From the NCBI GenBank assembly GCA_902810755.1, contig CADDYT010000120.1, forward strand, positions 1-19,637: a stretch of 19,637 nt of DNA. The letters are read 5' to 3'. The first letter of the stretch is position 1. Each line of letters begins with the position of its first letter. This DNA comes from Chloroflexota bacterium. GTDB lineage: Bacteria; Chloroflexota; Ktedonobacteria; Ktedonobacterales; Ktedonobacteraceae. Of this stretch, positions 6,880 to 14,342 are shown one piece after another. A model generated the notes under the pieces. That model ran no database searches, was not told the DNA's origin, and worked only from the letters and a program-made list of their open reading frames with translations. A program made the position numbers and the translations under genes.

Positions 6880-8547
6880 TTATGCGACGGCGTTTTGTTC
6901 AGCAAGTAGATAGTACAGCAACGAGGTGGGGCGCAGGTTGCACTCCTCCAGCAGGTTGGGGTCGGCCAGCACCTGTAACGGCGGGCCGTCGGCCACCAGG
7001 TTGCCGTCTTTCATGAGCAGGACACGCTGCGTAAAACGCAGCGCGAGATCGAGATCATGGGTGATGAAGAGCAGGGCGTCCAGTGCGGGCAGGCTGCGCA
7101 GGTACTCCATGAAGGAGATGTACGAGCGGTAATCCTGCCCGGCGGTTGGCTCATCCAGCAGTAAAATTTTGCTCTGCATGGAAAGCACAGAGGCGATGGT
7201 GACGCGCTTCTGCTGTCCGAAGCTGAGGGAGAGCGGGGAGCGGTTATCAAACTCTGCCACATTCAACGCCTCCTCCGCCACTTGCACGGTCTTTTTCAGC
7301 CGCTCGCCCGTGAAGCCCAGGTTTTCGGGGCCGAAGGCAACTTCTTTATGGACCGTCGGCGCGAAAAGCATGGCGCCGGGACTCTGAAAGACGTAGCCGA
7401 TGCGCGAGGCTAGCTGCGCCACGCTCAGCTTGCGCGTATCCTCCCCATAGAGTTTGACCACGCCCTTGCTCGGTCGCAGCAGGCCCAGCGCCTGTTTGAC
7501 CATCGTCGTCTTGCCCGAACCGTTGGGGCCGAGCAGGGCAACCGTTTCGCCGCGCCGTATCTGCGTCGTGATGCCGTGCAACACTTCCTCAGAGTAGACG
7601 TTGTAGCGGAAGCGCACGTTTTCAAAGGAGAGGATGGGTTCGTCAGTTGCCTGCTGGCCGCTATACTTCGTCGTAATTGGACGTATCAGCGCACTGCGTA
7701 CCTGTGCCGGACTGCTTGTATCAAGCGTGCGCAGCGTGGCCTCAACGGGTAGTTTGACCTGCGTGGGATCAGCTATCTGGAGAAATTCCTGCGTATTGCC
7801 GAAGAAAGCCTGTCGTCCTTCCTCCATGAGCAGTACCTTATCCGGCTTGAGGCGCAGAGCCTCCTCAACGCGGTGTTCAACAATAATAATTGTGTGGCCT
7901 CTGGCGCGCAGCTCCTCGATCAACGCTTCCAGTTCGTCGACGGCACGGGAATCCAGGTTGGCGAACGGCTCGTCGAAGAGGTAAATAGAAGGCTCCATCA
8001 CGAGCAGGCCAGCCGCCGCGACTTGCTGGCGCTGGCCGCCAGAGAGCGCGTGGGTGGCCTGCTTCTGATAGCTTTCCAGGTGCAACTGCTTCAGCACCGC
8101 CGCGATACGCTCGCGCATCTTCTCACGCGGCGTCCCCAGGTTTTCCATACCAAAGGCGATCTCCTGCTCGACCGTGCTACCGATAATCTGCTTATCGGGG
8201 TCTTGCAGCATCGTTCCTACGATACGCGCCAGATCGCGCAGTGTCATACCCTTCGTTGATTGCCCCTCAAGCCGAATTTCCCCGCTCAAGGCGCCATGAT
8301 AGCTGTGAGGAATAAGCCCGTTGAGGCATTTGAGCAGCGTGCTTTTGCCGCAGCCTGTCGGTCCGGCAATCAGCATCAGTTCGCCCTTGCCCAGAGAAAA
8401 GGAAATATCTTCGATTGCGCCGGGCTGCTCAGATCCTACCTGCCCCTCCTGTTCCTCATCATCCAGCGTGCTGTAGCGGAAACTGACATGCGCTACAGAG
8501 ACCGCAGCAGGTGCGCTCTCAGCTTCGTTCGGATGGTCTGTAGTCAT
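6880..8547 (-). CDS. ECF transporter ATPase, two ABC domains fused (EcfA1-EcfA2)
   Basis: A 555-residue protein with two complete nucleotide-binding domains in one chain. Domain 1: Walker A GPTGCGKST (62-70), Q-loop LQDPDKQ, signature LSGGQ (168-172), Walker B LFDEP with Glu193, and switch His225. Domain 2: Walker A GPNGSGKTT (340-348), Q-loop FQSPGAMLF, signature LSFGQ (441-445), Walker B LLLDEP with Glu466, and His497. Both sites look catalytically competent; the second signature has Phe for the usual Gly. A ~45-residue linker joins the domains, as in YkoD-type fused ATPases. It is first in the operon, followed by S and then T. Start ATG 8547 has CAGGGA ~11 nt upstream, a rather long spacing. 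Confidence 0.95.
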   Translation of the reverse strand: MTTDHPNEAESAPAAVSVAHVSFRYSTLDDEEQEGQVGSEQPGAIEDISFSLGKGELMLIAGPTGCGKSTLLKCLNGLIPHSYHGALSGEIRLEGQSTKGMTLRDLARIVGTMLQDPDKQIIGSTVEQEIAFGMENLGTPREKMRERIAAVLKQLHLESYQKQATHALSGGQRQQVAAAGLLVMEPSIYLFDEPFANLDSRAVDELEALIEELRARGHTIIIVEHRVEEALRLKPDKVLLMEEGRQAFFGNTQEFLQIADPTQVKLPVEATLRTLDTSSPAQVRSALIRPITTKYSGQQATDEPILSFENVRFRYNVYSEEVLHGITTQIRRGETVALLGPNGSGKTTMVKQALGLLRPSKGVVKLYGEDTRKLSVAQLASRIGYVFQSPGAMLFAPTVHKEVAFGPENLGFTGERLKKTVQVAEEALNVAEFDNRSPLSLSFGQQKRVTIASVLSMQSKILLLDEPTAGQDYRSYISFMEYLRSLPALDALLFITHDLDLALRFTQRVLLMKDGNLVADGPPLQVLADPNLLEECNLRPTSLLYYLLAEQNAVA

Positions 8548-8604
8548 CGAAAAAAATATCCCTGACTGGTAATAAGACCGGCACAGACGTGCTTTCTACA
8601 AGAC

Positions 8605-8634
8605 ATAATACCCGCCTGTGCGGCTCTCTGTCAA
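8605..8634 (-). promoter_or_regulatory. promoter of the ECF operon
   Basis: Minus strand TTGACA (8629-8634), an 18-bp spacer and TATTAT (8605-8610). The predicted start near 8598 leaves a ~50-nt leader. That is too short for a TPP, FMN or cobalamin riboswitch, so there is no sequence clue to the substrate. Confidence 0.65.
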
Positions 8635-8667
8635 TGGTTATTGCCTGGCCCTGTACCCGCGCAAAAG

Positions 8668-10380
8668 CTACAGTTTTACCAGCGTCAGTCCGAAGATGTC
8701 GCCGGATGCGCCAATCTCTTCGAGCGCCCAGTCGGGGATGGGGTCGTCGACGGAGATAATCATGAGCGCCGTTTCGTGGCTGTGCTGACCCGTGCGTGGA
8801 CGGGGCGTGCGTACAATAGGCCCGACATCCATATGACGGATGTTGACGTTGGCTTTGCCGAGAACGGTACCCACGCGCCCGATCATGCCGGGCTGGTCAG
8901 GATTGCGACAGAAGAGGATGTAGCCTTCTGGCACGAACTCTGTCCAGTAGCGTCCCACGCAGACGACGCGCGGCTCTCCGTGCATGACCGTGCCGCTGAG
9001 CAGTTCGACCTGTTCATCACCGGAACCTGGCTTGCCCGCGAAGGACGAGGCGTGGCCGTTGGCGCTCAGCAGGCGTAGCGTCACCAGGTTGGCGAATTCG
9101 GTCGAGACAGGGCTTTTCTGCTCCACGATCTCCAGCCCCCACTGCTTTGCCAGCACCTGTGCGTTAATCATATTGACGTGCGCGTCGGAGACCGATTCCA
9201 GCAGGCCCTTGATGAGCGCGGCCTGTAGCGGGCGCAGATCATAGCTGGCGATCTCGCCGCTGCACGCCAGCTCAATTTTGTGCAGCGGCCCCGGTTGCAA
9301 TTGCGTGTAGAGCTTGCCCATCTGCTCCACCAGCCGCATATAGGGCTGAAGCACCTTCAGGGTCTCCGGCAGGATCAGCGGGGCGTTGACTGCCGCGCGC
9401 GGGAAACCGCCGTTGAGTACAGAGACGATTTGCTCCGCCACGTCGGTGGCGACTCCTACCTGCGCCTCCTCGGTTGAGGCTCCCAGGTGCGGGGTGGCGA
9501 TTACGCGCTCGTGGGCCAGCAGGCGCTTGAGCGTCTCGTTGTCGCGCACCGGCTCCTGGCTGAAGACATCGAGGGCCGCGCCCGCCAGCCGATTCTCGTT
9601 GAGGGCGTTGAGCAGAGCTTCTTCGTCGATCAGGCCGCCGCGAGCGCAGTTAATGAGCCGTGCCGTTGGCTTGAGCAGGCTCAGTTCGTGCGCGCCGATG
9701 AGGCCGCGCGTGCCGTGCGGGCCGGTGGTGAGCGAGGTGTGCAGCGTGACGAAATCGGCCTGTTGCAGTACCTCTTCCAGCTCCAGCATGGTCACGTTGA
9801 GCTTGCGCGCCTGCTCCGGCGAGACATAGGGGTCATAGGCAATGACCTGCATCTCCATGCCCTGCGCGCGGCGCGCAACCTCGCTGCCCACCTTGCCCAG
9901 CCCGATCACGCCGAGTATCTTGTTGCGCACCTCCACGCCCAGAAACTTGCTCTTTTCCCACCTGCCCGCTTTCATGCTGCTATTAGCCGCCGGAATATGG
10001 CGTGCCAGCGACATTAGCATGGCGATGGTGTGTTCGGCTGCCGCGATGATATTGCCGGTCGGCGAATTGACAACCATGATGCCCTGCCGGGTAGCTGCCT
10101 GCGTGTCGATGTTGTCAACGCCGACGCCGGCGCGCCCCACAATCTTCAGGTTGGTCGCCTCTGCAAGAATGTCGGCGCTGACCTGTGTTTCGCTGCGCAC
10201 GATCAGCGCGTGGTAGCTACCGATAATGGCCTTCAACTGCTCCGGCGACAGGCCGAGCCGCAGGTCGATCTGCGCCTGCGGTAACTGGGCGCGCAGCAGG
10301 TCGATACCCTCCTGCGCGATACGGTCGGTAATCAGAATGCGTACAGGTTCTTCAACAATTTCACGTGCTTCCTCAACCAT
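8668..10380 (-). CDS. serA: D-3-phosphoglycerate dehydrogenase
   Basis: A 570-residue enzyme that oxidises 3-phosphoglycerate to 3-phosphohydroxypyruvate with NAD, the first step of phosphorylated serine synthesis. The NAD-binding motif is GLGKVG (160-165). The catalytic residues are Arg247 (NCARGGL), Glu276 (DVFSQEP) and His298 (ATPHLGAS). After the catalytic part come an ASB-like intervening domain and a C-terminal ACT domain (from about residue 478, FVPEGYILFCRNPDQPGMIG) that in relatives binds serine for feedback control. It is slightly longer than the usual ~525-residue form because of a 13-residue N-terminal extension and small insertions, one in the ACT domain (RTPRPRTGQHSHE). Start ATG 10380, GAGGGG upstream. 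It begins 15 bp after the aminotransferase stop, so the two are co-transcribed. Confidence 0.95.
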   Translation of the reverse strand: MVEEAREIVEEPVRILITDRIAQEGIDLLRAQLPQAQIDLRLGLSPEQLKAIIGSYHALIVRSETQVSADILAEATNLKIVGRAGVGVDNIDTQAATRQGIMVVNSPTGNIIAAAEHTIAMLMSLARHIPAANSSMKAGRWEKSKFLGVEVRNKILGVIGLGKVGSEVARRAQGMEMQVIAYDPYVSPEQARKLNVTMLELEEVLQQADFVTLHTSLTTGPHGTRGLIGAHELSLLKPTARLINCARGGLIDEEALLNALNENRLAGAALDVFSQEPVRDNETLKRLLAHERVIATPHLGASTEEAQVGVATDVAEQIVSVLNGGFPRAAVNAPLILPETLKVLQPYMRLVEQMGKLYTQLQPGPLHKIELACSGEIASYDLRPLQAALIKGLLESVSDAHVNMINAQVLAKQWGLEIVEQKSPVSTEFANLVTLRLLSANGHASSFAGKPGSGDEQVELLSGTVMHGEPRVVCVGRYWTEFVPEGYILFCRNPDQPGMIGRVGTVLGKANVNIRHMDVGPIVRTPRPRTGQHSHETALMIISVDDPIPDWALEEIGASGDIFGLTLVKL

Positions 10381-10395
10381 CCCTGTTCTTCCCCT

Positions 10396-11553
10396 CTATC
10401 CCTTGAAACCGGCTTCGCGCAGCCGCGTCTCCAGCTTATCCATAGCTTCCACCAGATCGGCCTCCTCGAAGAAGCCAAGATGGCCCACACGAATGATTTT
10501 GCCATCCAGTTGCTGCTGGCCTCCTGCGAAAACAACGTTATCCTGCTCGCGCAGCGTCTTCAGCAGCGCCTTCGCGTTGATGCCTTCGGGTATCTTGATG
10601 GCCGTGACCGTATTCGAGGCATATTCGTGGTCGGCGAGTAGTTGCAGGCCCATCTCTTTCGCGCGCCAGCGCACATAGTTGCCGGTGCGATGGTGGCGTT
10701 CAAAGATGGCCTCCCGACCCTCTGCCAGCATCTTTTCCAGCGCCAGATCGAGCGCGTAGAAGATGGAGACGGGCGGCGTCGTCGGGTGCTGCCAGTTTTC
10801 CAGGTTCTTGCGCGTATTTTCCCAGTCGAAGTAGAAACGCGGCAACTTCGCCGTCTTGTTGGCCTCCCAGGCGCGCGGGCTGGCCGCCAGCATCATCAGC
10901 CCCGGCGGCGTCATCCAGCCCTTTTGTGAGCCGGTGAAGACGACATCGATATTCCAGGCGTCCATTTCCAGCGGCACGCAGCCCAGCGAACTGACGGCAT
11001 CCACCGCGACCAGCGTATCAGGGCTGACGTTGCGAATAACGCTGGTCAGGGTTTCAACATCGTTGGTGACGCCGGTCGAAGTTTCGTTGTGGGTCATCAG
11101 CACGCCGCGATAAGGCGCTGCTGCCTTCAGTTGCTGCTCAACGACGGTCGGGTCTGCCGCCTGCCCCCAGGGAAATTCGATGCGCGTCACGTTCAGCCCG
11201 TAGACATCGGCGATTTTCGCCAGCCGATTGCCAAAGGCGCCGATGGTGATGACCACGACGTGATCGCCCGGAGAAAAGAGGTTGACAATCGCCGATTCTT
11301 GCCCGCCCGTGCCGGAAGCCGGGTAGGTCAGGACGGGCGCGGCTGTCTGGAAAAAGTATTGCAAACGCTGCGTAACGCGGCGCAGGATGGCGCCAAATTC
11401 TGGCCCGCGATGGTTAATCATCGGCTGCGCCTGCGCGTCTAAGATATCCTGCGGGACGACGGTCGGACCCGGAATGCGTAAATTCTGATCGGGAAGAGGG
11501 GCGCGAGGTTCTACCTGTGGAACAGGGATCGACTTTTTCTCTTGAATGGTCAT
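10396..11553 (-). CDS. class V PLP aminotransferase (alanine/serine-glyoxylate or phosphoserine aminotransferase-like)
   Basis: A 385-residue fold-type I PLP enzyme. The Schiff-base lysine is Lys211 in FTGSQKGW, and the PLP-phosphate loop is ASGTGGQESA. MINHRGPEF near the N-terminus and PGPTVVP are typical of the alanine-glyoxylate / serine-pyruvate / 'soluble hydrogenase 42-kDa' group rather than classical SerC. With serA 15 bp downstream and no SerC-type protein in view, it may supply the phosphohydroxypyruvate transamination step. Serine-glyoxylate aminotransferase activity is the other option. The start is ATG 11553, because the four extra codons of the longer start (11565) themselves form its Shine-Dalgarno, GGAGAG, 4 nt upstream. 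A structured leader precedes it. Confidence 0.9.
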   Translation of the reverse strand: MTIQEKKSIPVPQVEPRAPLPDQNLRIPGPTVVPQDILDAQAQPMINHRGPEFGAILRRVTQRLQYFFQTAAPVLTYPASGTGGQESAIVNLFSPGDHVVVITIGAFGNRLAKIADVYGLNVTRIEFPWGQAADPTVVEQQLKAAAPYRGVLMTHNETSTGVTNDVETLTSVIRNVSPDTLVAVDAVSSLGCVPLEMDAWNIDVVFTGSQKGWMTPPGLMMLAASPRAWEANKTAKLPRFYFDWENTRKNLENWQHPTTPPVSIFYALDLALEKMLAEGREAIFERHHRTGNYVRWRAKEMGLQLLADHEYASNTVTAIKIPEGINAKALLKTLREQDNVVFAGGQQQLDGKIIRVGHLGFFEEADLVEAMDKLETRLREAGFKG

Positions 11554-11593
11554 GACACTCTCCATTTTCGTCTGTATTCAAATACGCACCGTA

Positions 11594-11676
11594 TGGAAAA
11601 AAGGCCCCTTTGCACGTTGATGCGGCGGATAACGCCCGTGTTACCCGCCGCACTGCTCGTAACATCGCTTTTTCCA
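11594..11676 (-). promoter_or_regulatory. structured leader / possible attenuator upstream of the aminotransferase-serA operon
   Basis: Minus strand: a 12-bp hairpin (11622-11633 with 11640-11651, one G-U pair, 6-nt loop GCCCGU on the other strand's sense). GTTAC just upstream can instead pair with GTAAC in its left arm, giving two mutually exclusive folds. An outer helix, TGGAAAAAG with CTTTTTTCCA (11668-11676 with 11594-11603), could close the structure. A six-U run (11597-11602) follows GGGGCC. It matches no riboswitch or T-box motif I recognise. A possible extended -10 (TGC-TATACT, 11676-11681) overlaps the outer helix, so how much of the fold is transcribed is uncertain. Confidence 0.4.
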
Positions 11677-11736
11677 GTATAGCATTGCGTGTCAAACGTC
11701 GTTGCCGTCCAATCTGTTTCCCAGATGCTTTATAAC

Positions 11737-12993
11737 TCAGATGCCAGCCTCTTCACGTTCGGCGAGCGTCTCTGTTTCAGTCGCCGTTGATTCGGCTACT
11801 TCTCCCTGAACGGGGTGAAACTGCTGGCGCAGCAGCGGCAGGGCCAGCACGGCTCCTATGATGGCCAGCAGGCCGCCGAACAGGAACGGCAGGGGGATGG
11901 AGAGCGTGAAGAGGCTACCGGCAATCAGCGGCCCCAGCATGCGGCCCAGGCCCGCCATGCCCTGCGCCAGACCGAGCGTCTCGCCCTGTGCCTCTGCCGG
12001 GCCGGCGAACGAGAGCAAGGTGGAGACGATGGGCGTCACGGCCCCATCGCCCGCGCTCAGGAGACCCAGCGTGAGCAGGATCAGCGCCAGGTGGGTGCTT
12101 ACAGGCAGCAGGAGCAGTCCCCCGGCCAGCAGCAGCAGACCGATAAGCAGGAGACGTTGCTCGCCAATGCGCTTCACGAGCAGACCGATCAGCCCGCCCT
12201 GCATCAGCACGACAATGGCGCCGACATAGGTGAAGAGCAGCCCGTTTTGCATAGCCGTCCAGCCGAAAGTGCGCTGCGTGAACAGGGCGAAGACGGTCTC
12301 CATGCCCGCGAAAGCCACCGTATAAAGCAGGTTGATCAGCACCAGCCGCGCCACCGTCGCGTTGCCAGTGGTCTGCTTCCAGCCGCCGAATAGGGCGAGG
12401 CGTGGCGTGGATGCCGGTTTCACCCTCTGCCTGCGCGTCTCGGGCAGGAAGGCCCAGACCAGCACGGCGTTGAGCAGGGCTATGCCCATCGAGACCCAGA
12501 AGGGAAAGGCCAGTCCGAGCGGCGCCAGCAACCCACCCAGCGCCGGGCCAACCACAAACCCCAGCCCGATGGCCGCGCCAATCATGCCCATCGCTCTCGC
12601 GCGGCTCTCGCGCGGCGTGCTGTCCGCCACCACCGCCTGCGCCGAGCCGAGGTTGGACGCCCCCAGACCGCCGATAGTACGTGCCACAAACAGCAGCGGC
12701 AGCGACCCGGCCAGCGCGGTCAGCGCAAAAGAGAGCGCCTCGATCAACAGGGAACTCAGAATGATGGGTTTGCGCCCGAAACGGTCGGAGAGCGCGCCGA
12801 GCATGGGGGTGAACACAAACTGTATCAGGGCAAAGCTGGTAGAGAGCAGACCGATCAGCAGCGCGCTGGCCCCCAGGTGTTCCGCCCAGAAGGGCAGCAG
12901 GGGAATCACCAGACCAAAGCCGGTAAAATCAATAAACACCGTCAGCGCCATAAGAAAGACCGGCGAGCGAGCGATGCGAGATATGTTGTTCAT
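11737..12993 (-). CDS. MFS drug-efflux transporter (TetA/MdtG-like, DHA1 family)
   Basis: A 419-residue, 12-helix proton-drug antiporter type. TM1 holds DFTGFGLVIPLLP with Asp22, and the loop 2-3 motif A is GALSDRFGRKP (residues 66-76), both standard for DHA1 exporters. Motif-C-like GAAIGLGFVVGPALGG lies in TM5. The frame is open to 13218, but ATG 12993 has GGAGG 6 nt upstream. The longer version would start upstream of the likely promoter and overlap padR. Two palindromic operators lie in the 148 bp between padR and this gene, so PadR is its probable regulator. The exported compound is unknown. Confidence 0.9.
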   Translation of the reverse strand: MNNISRIARSPVFLMALTVFIDFTGFGLVIPLLPFWAEHLGASALLIGLLSTSFALIQFVFTPMLGALSDRFGRKPIILSSLLIEALSFALTALAGSLPLLFVARTIGGLGASNLGSAQAVVADSTPRESRARAMGMIGAAIGLGFVVGPALGGLLAPLGLAFPFWVSMGIALLNAVLVWAFLPETRRQRVKPASTPRLALFGGWKQTTGNATVARLVLINLLYTVAFAGMETVFALFTQRTFGWTAMQNGLLFTYVGAIVVLMQGGLIGLLVKRIGEQRLLLIGLLLLAGGLLLLPVSTHLALILLTLGLLSAGDGAVTPIVSTLLSFAGPAEAQGETLGLAQGMAGLGRMLGPLIAGSLFTLSIPLPFLFGGLLAIIGAVLALPLLRQQFHPVQGEVAESTATETETLAEREEAGI

Positions 12994-13019
12994 CTGAGAC
13001 CTCCAACTCATTTCTATTG

Positions 13020-13033
13020 AGTCAAAATTGACT
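13020..13033. promoter_or_regulatory. operator O1 (probable PadR site) of the MFS gene
   Basis: Perfect palindrome AGTCAA-AA-TTGACT, 27 bp upstream of the MFS start. It abuts a TATAAA box on the minus strand (13033-13038), the position expected of a repressor operator. No convincing -35 is seen 17 bp further up. Confidence 0.65.
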
Positions 13034-13110
13034 TTATAGACAAAAAAGTACGTAACGGATTGCGTGCAAACTATAGGGGGCATTGTCCACAGGCCCTTAT
13101 GTCTCAATCG

Positions 13111-13124
13111 AGTCAATATTGACT
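13111..13124. promoter_or_regulatory. operator O2 (probable PadR site)
   Basis: Perfect palindrome AGTCAA-TA-TTGACT, 91 bp from O1 and just after the padR stop. Similarity with O1 extends to about 37 bp (about 29 identical), including a T-rich stretch read on the minus strand as TTTTTTGT, so the whole segment looks duplicated. Confidence 0.65.
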
Positions 13125-13141
13125 TAAATAACAAAAAAATT

Positions 13142-13729
13142 TCATGTTGTGCGCTCGTGCTTACGATGAGCGTGCTGTGGCGATGACAGGCGGGCGATGG
13201 TGCGTTCCAACCAGCCAATCTCGGCGTCGAGCAAGCTCATCGTGTGGTCATTGACGATCTGATGCGCCTCATCCTGCTCGTGCATGGCAGCCATCTGCTC
13301 GCTTACGCGGCTACGGGCGCGAACAAGCCGCGCCCGGCGGGCTTCCAACAGGCGCACGGCCTCTAATGGAGGAAGCTGGTCAATGAAAAAGACGGCGGCC
13401 TCAATGACGCTCGGCCCCGGTTCGTAGGCCTGCAACGCTTCACGCAGCAAGGAGACGAAGCGTTGGCGTCCCGCTTCCGTAATATAGTACACTTCGCGTT
13501 CGCGCAGGGCGACATCCTGATGAGCCAGACCGGGACCCGGCGCCTGTACCGCCTCGCTGCGCACCTCCAGAAAGCCCTCGGCCACCAGCCGATCAAGCTG
13601 GTAGTACATGGTCGGCTTTTTGATAAACGAGGCGAAGGCATCATGATGCATTTCGATGACCTCGCGAATCTGCTGCCCGTACATAGGATGTTCCGCCAGC
13701 AATCCAAGTAACATCAGTTCTTTATACAT
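13142..13729 (-). CDS. PadR family transcriptional regulator
   Basis: A 195-residue regulator. The N-terminal winged helix (residues ~1-80) starts MYKELMLLGLLAEHPMYG and continues with the recognition-helix and wing region PTMYYQLDRLVAEGFLEV, which is typical of PadR. The C-terminal ~90 residues are predicted helical (Arg/Glu-rich, VRLLEARRARLVRARSRVSEQ), as in the PadR dimerisation and ligand-sensing part of the AphA/VirR-type group. PadR proteins usually repress adjacent efflux genes and release DNA when a toxic ligand binds. Its own promoter carries the same operator as the MFS gene downstream, so autorepression is likely. Start ATG 13729; the Shine-Dalgarno is weak. Confidence 0.92.
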   Translation of the reverse strand: MYKELMLLGLLAEHPMYGQQIREVIEMHHDAFASFIKKPTMYYQLDRLVAEGFLEVRSEAVQAPGPGLAHQDVALREREVYYITEAGRQRFVSLLREALQAYEPGPSVIEAAVFFIDQLPPLEAVRLLEARRARLVRARSRVSEQMAAMHEQDEAHQIVNDHTMSLLDAEIGWLERTIARLSSPQHAHRKHERTT

Positions 13730-13749
13730 GTCTTTGCTCAGTTCTATCG

Positions 13750-13763
13750 TGTCAATTCTGACT
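13750..13763. promoter_or_regulatory. operator O3 in the padR promoter
   Basis: TGTCAATTCTGACT, the same palindrome as O1/O2 with one changed base in each half. It starts 3 bp downstream of the padR -10 box and would cover the transcription start, which fits autorepression. Confidence 0.6.
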
Positions 13764-13765
13764 TA

Positions 13766-13794
13766 ATTATATGCTGAGCAAGACGGAATGTCAA
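13766..13794 (-). promoter_or_regulatory. consensus sigma70 promoter of padR
   Basis: Minus strand TTGACA (13789-13794), exactly 17 bp, TATAAT (13766-13771): both hexamers perfect. Predicted start near 13759, leader ~30 nt. A promoter this strong makes sense if normally held off by the overlapping O3 site. Confidence 0.85.
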
Positions 13795-13903
13795 GGCTAA
13801 AAACTGATTTTGTGCAACAATCCTTTTGGGCGCATTTTCCCTTGATTTCCGCAATGTTCTATGGTAAGCTTGTGGCGAAATACATTTTATGGAGGTGCAA
13901 TAT

Positions 13904-13957
13904 ATGGCAGCGACGGTCATTCCTGGTGTCTTCACACGGAGTGGTCATCCCCGCTAA
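13904..13957 (+). CDS. 17-residue short ORF with strong ribosome binding site
   Basis: Encodes MAATVIPGVFTRSGHPR. GGAGGT lies 7 nt before the ATG, better than most start sites in this window, which is the only coding evidence. No homology is recognised and no convincing promoter is seen upstream. It sits alone in a gene-poor stretch between padR and the RIO kinase. CAATATATG covering its start codon (13898-13906) is the exact reverse complement of CATATATTG (13976-13984), so start-site sequestration is possible. It could be a leader peptide, a small protein, or chance. Confidence 0.3.
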   Translation: MAATVIPGVFTRSGHPR

Positions 13958-14342
13958 GCATACCCTGGCCTGCAACATATATTGAGAGAATCACTGTGTT
14001 TGCCGCTTTCTTGTAGCGCGCATCGTTGTTTCTCTGCGATGATCGCGAGCGTGTTCTAACATATAGCTCGTGATACCTCCTATGATGTTCAGCCTGTGGC
14101 ATGCTCCAGCCAGCGAGGCTGACGGATATCACCCCTGAAGATACCCTTCCCGCTTTTCTCACATTGATAGATACCCGCGTGATTTTGCGCCCTGTTCGCA
14201 TCGTTTGTGTCGCTTGAAGTCGCGTTTGCCCTGACTTCAGCGCATTTCCGGGCACAATCACGCCTCCACGAGATACCGCAATTACGCTATCCCTGCGCCC
14301 GCGCCGGGGCAGACCGGGTCAACGAAAGAAGGGAGGTGGCCT
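13958..14342. other. gene-poor intergenic region
   Basis: No reading frame with protein-like composition or a credible start. One notable hairpin is at 14211-14242: arms CGCTTGAAGTC and GACTTCAGCG pair over 10 bp with one bulged T around an 11-nt loop. No T run follows. The right end carries the strong GGGAGGT that serves the 39-codon ORF at 14343. Confidence 0.5.

Noticed and set aside
8548..8604. Vitamin riboswitch in front of the ECF operon
   Set aside because: The predicted leader is only about 50 nt and contains none of the TPP, FMN or cobalamin core motifs.
11414..11695. 93-codon frame running from the leader into the aminotransferase gene
   Set aside because: It overlaps the true start in another frame and has no Shine-Dalgarno; it also lacks a serine-codon run that would mark a classical attenuator peptide.
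12994..13218. 75-residue N-terminal extension of the drug-efflux MFS
   Set aside because: It lacks membrane or targeting character, overlaps the end of padR and both operators, and the internal ATG has a far better ribosome site.
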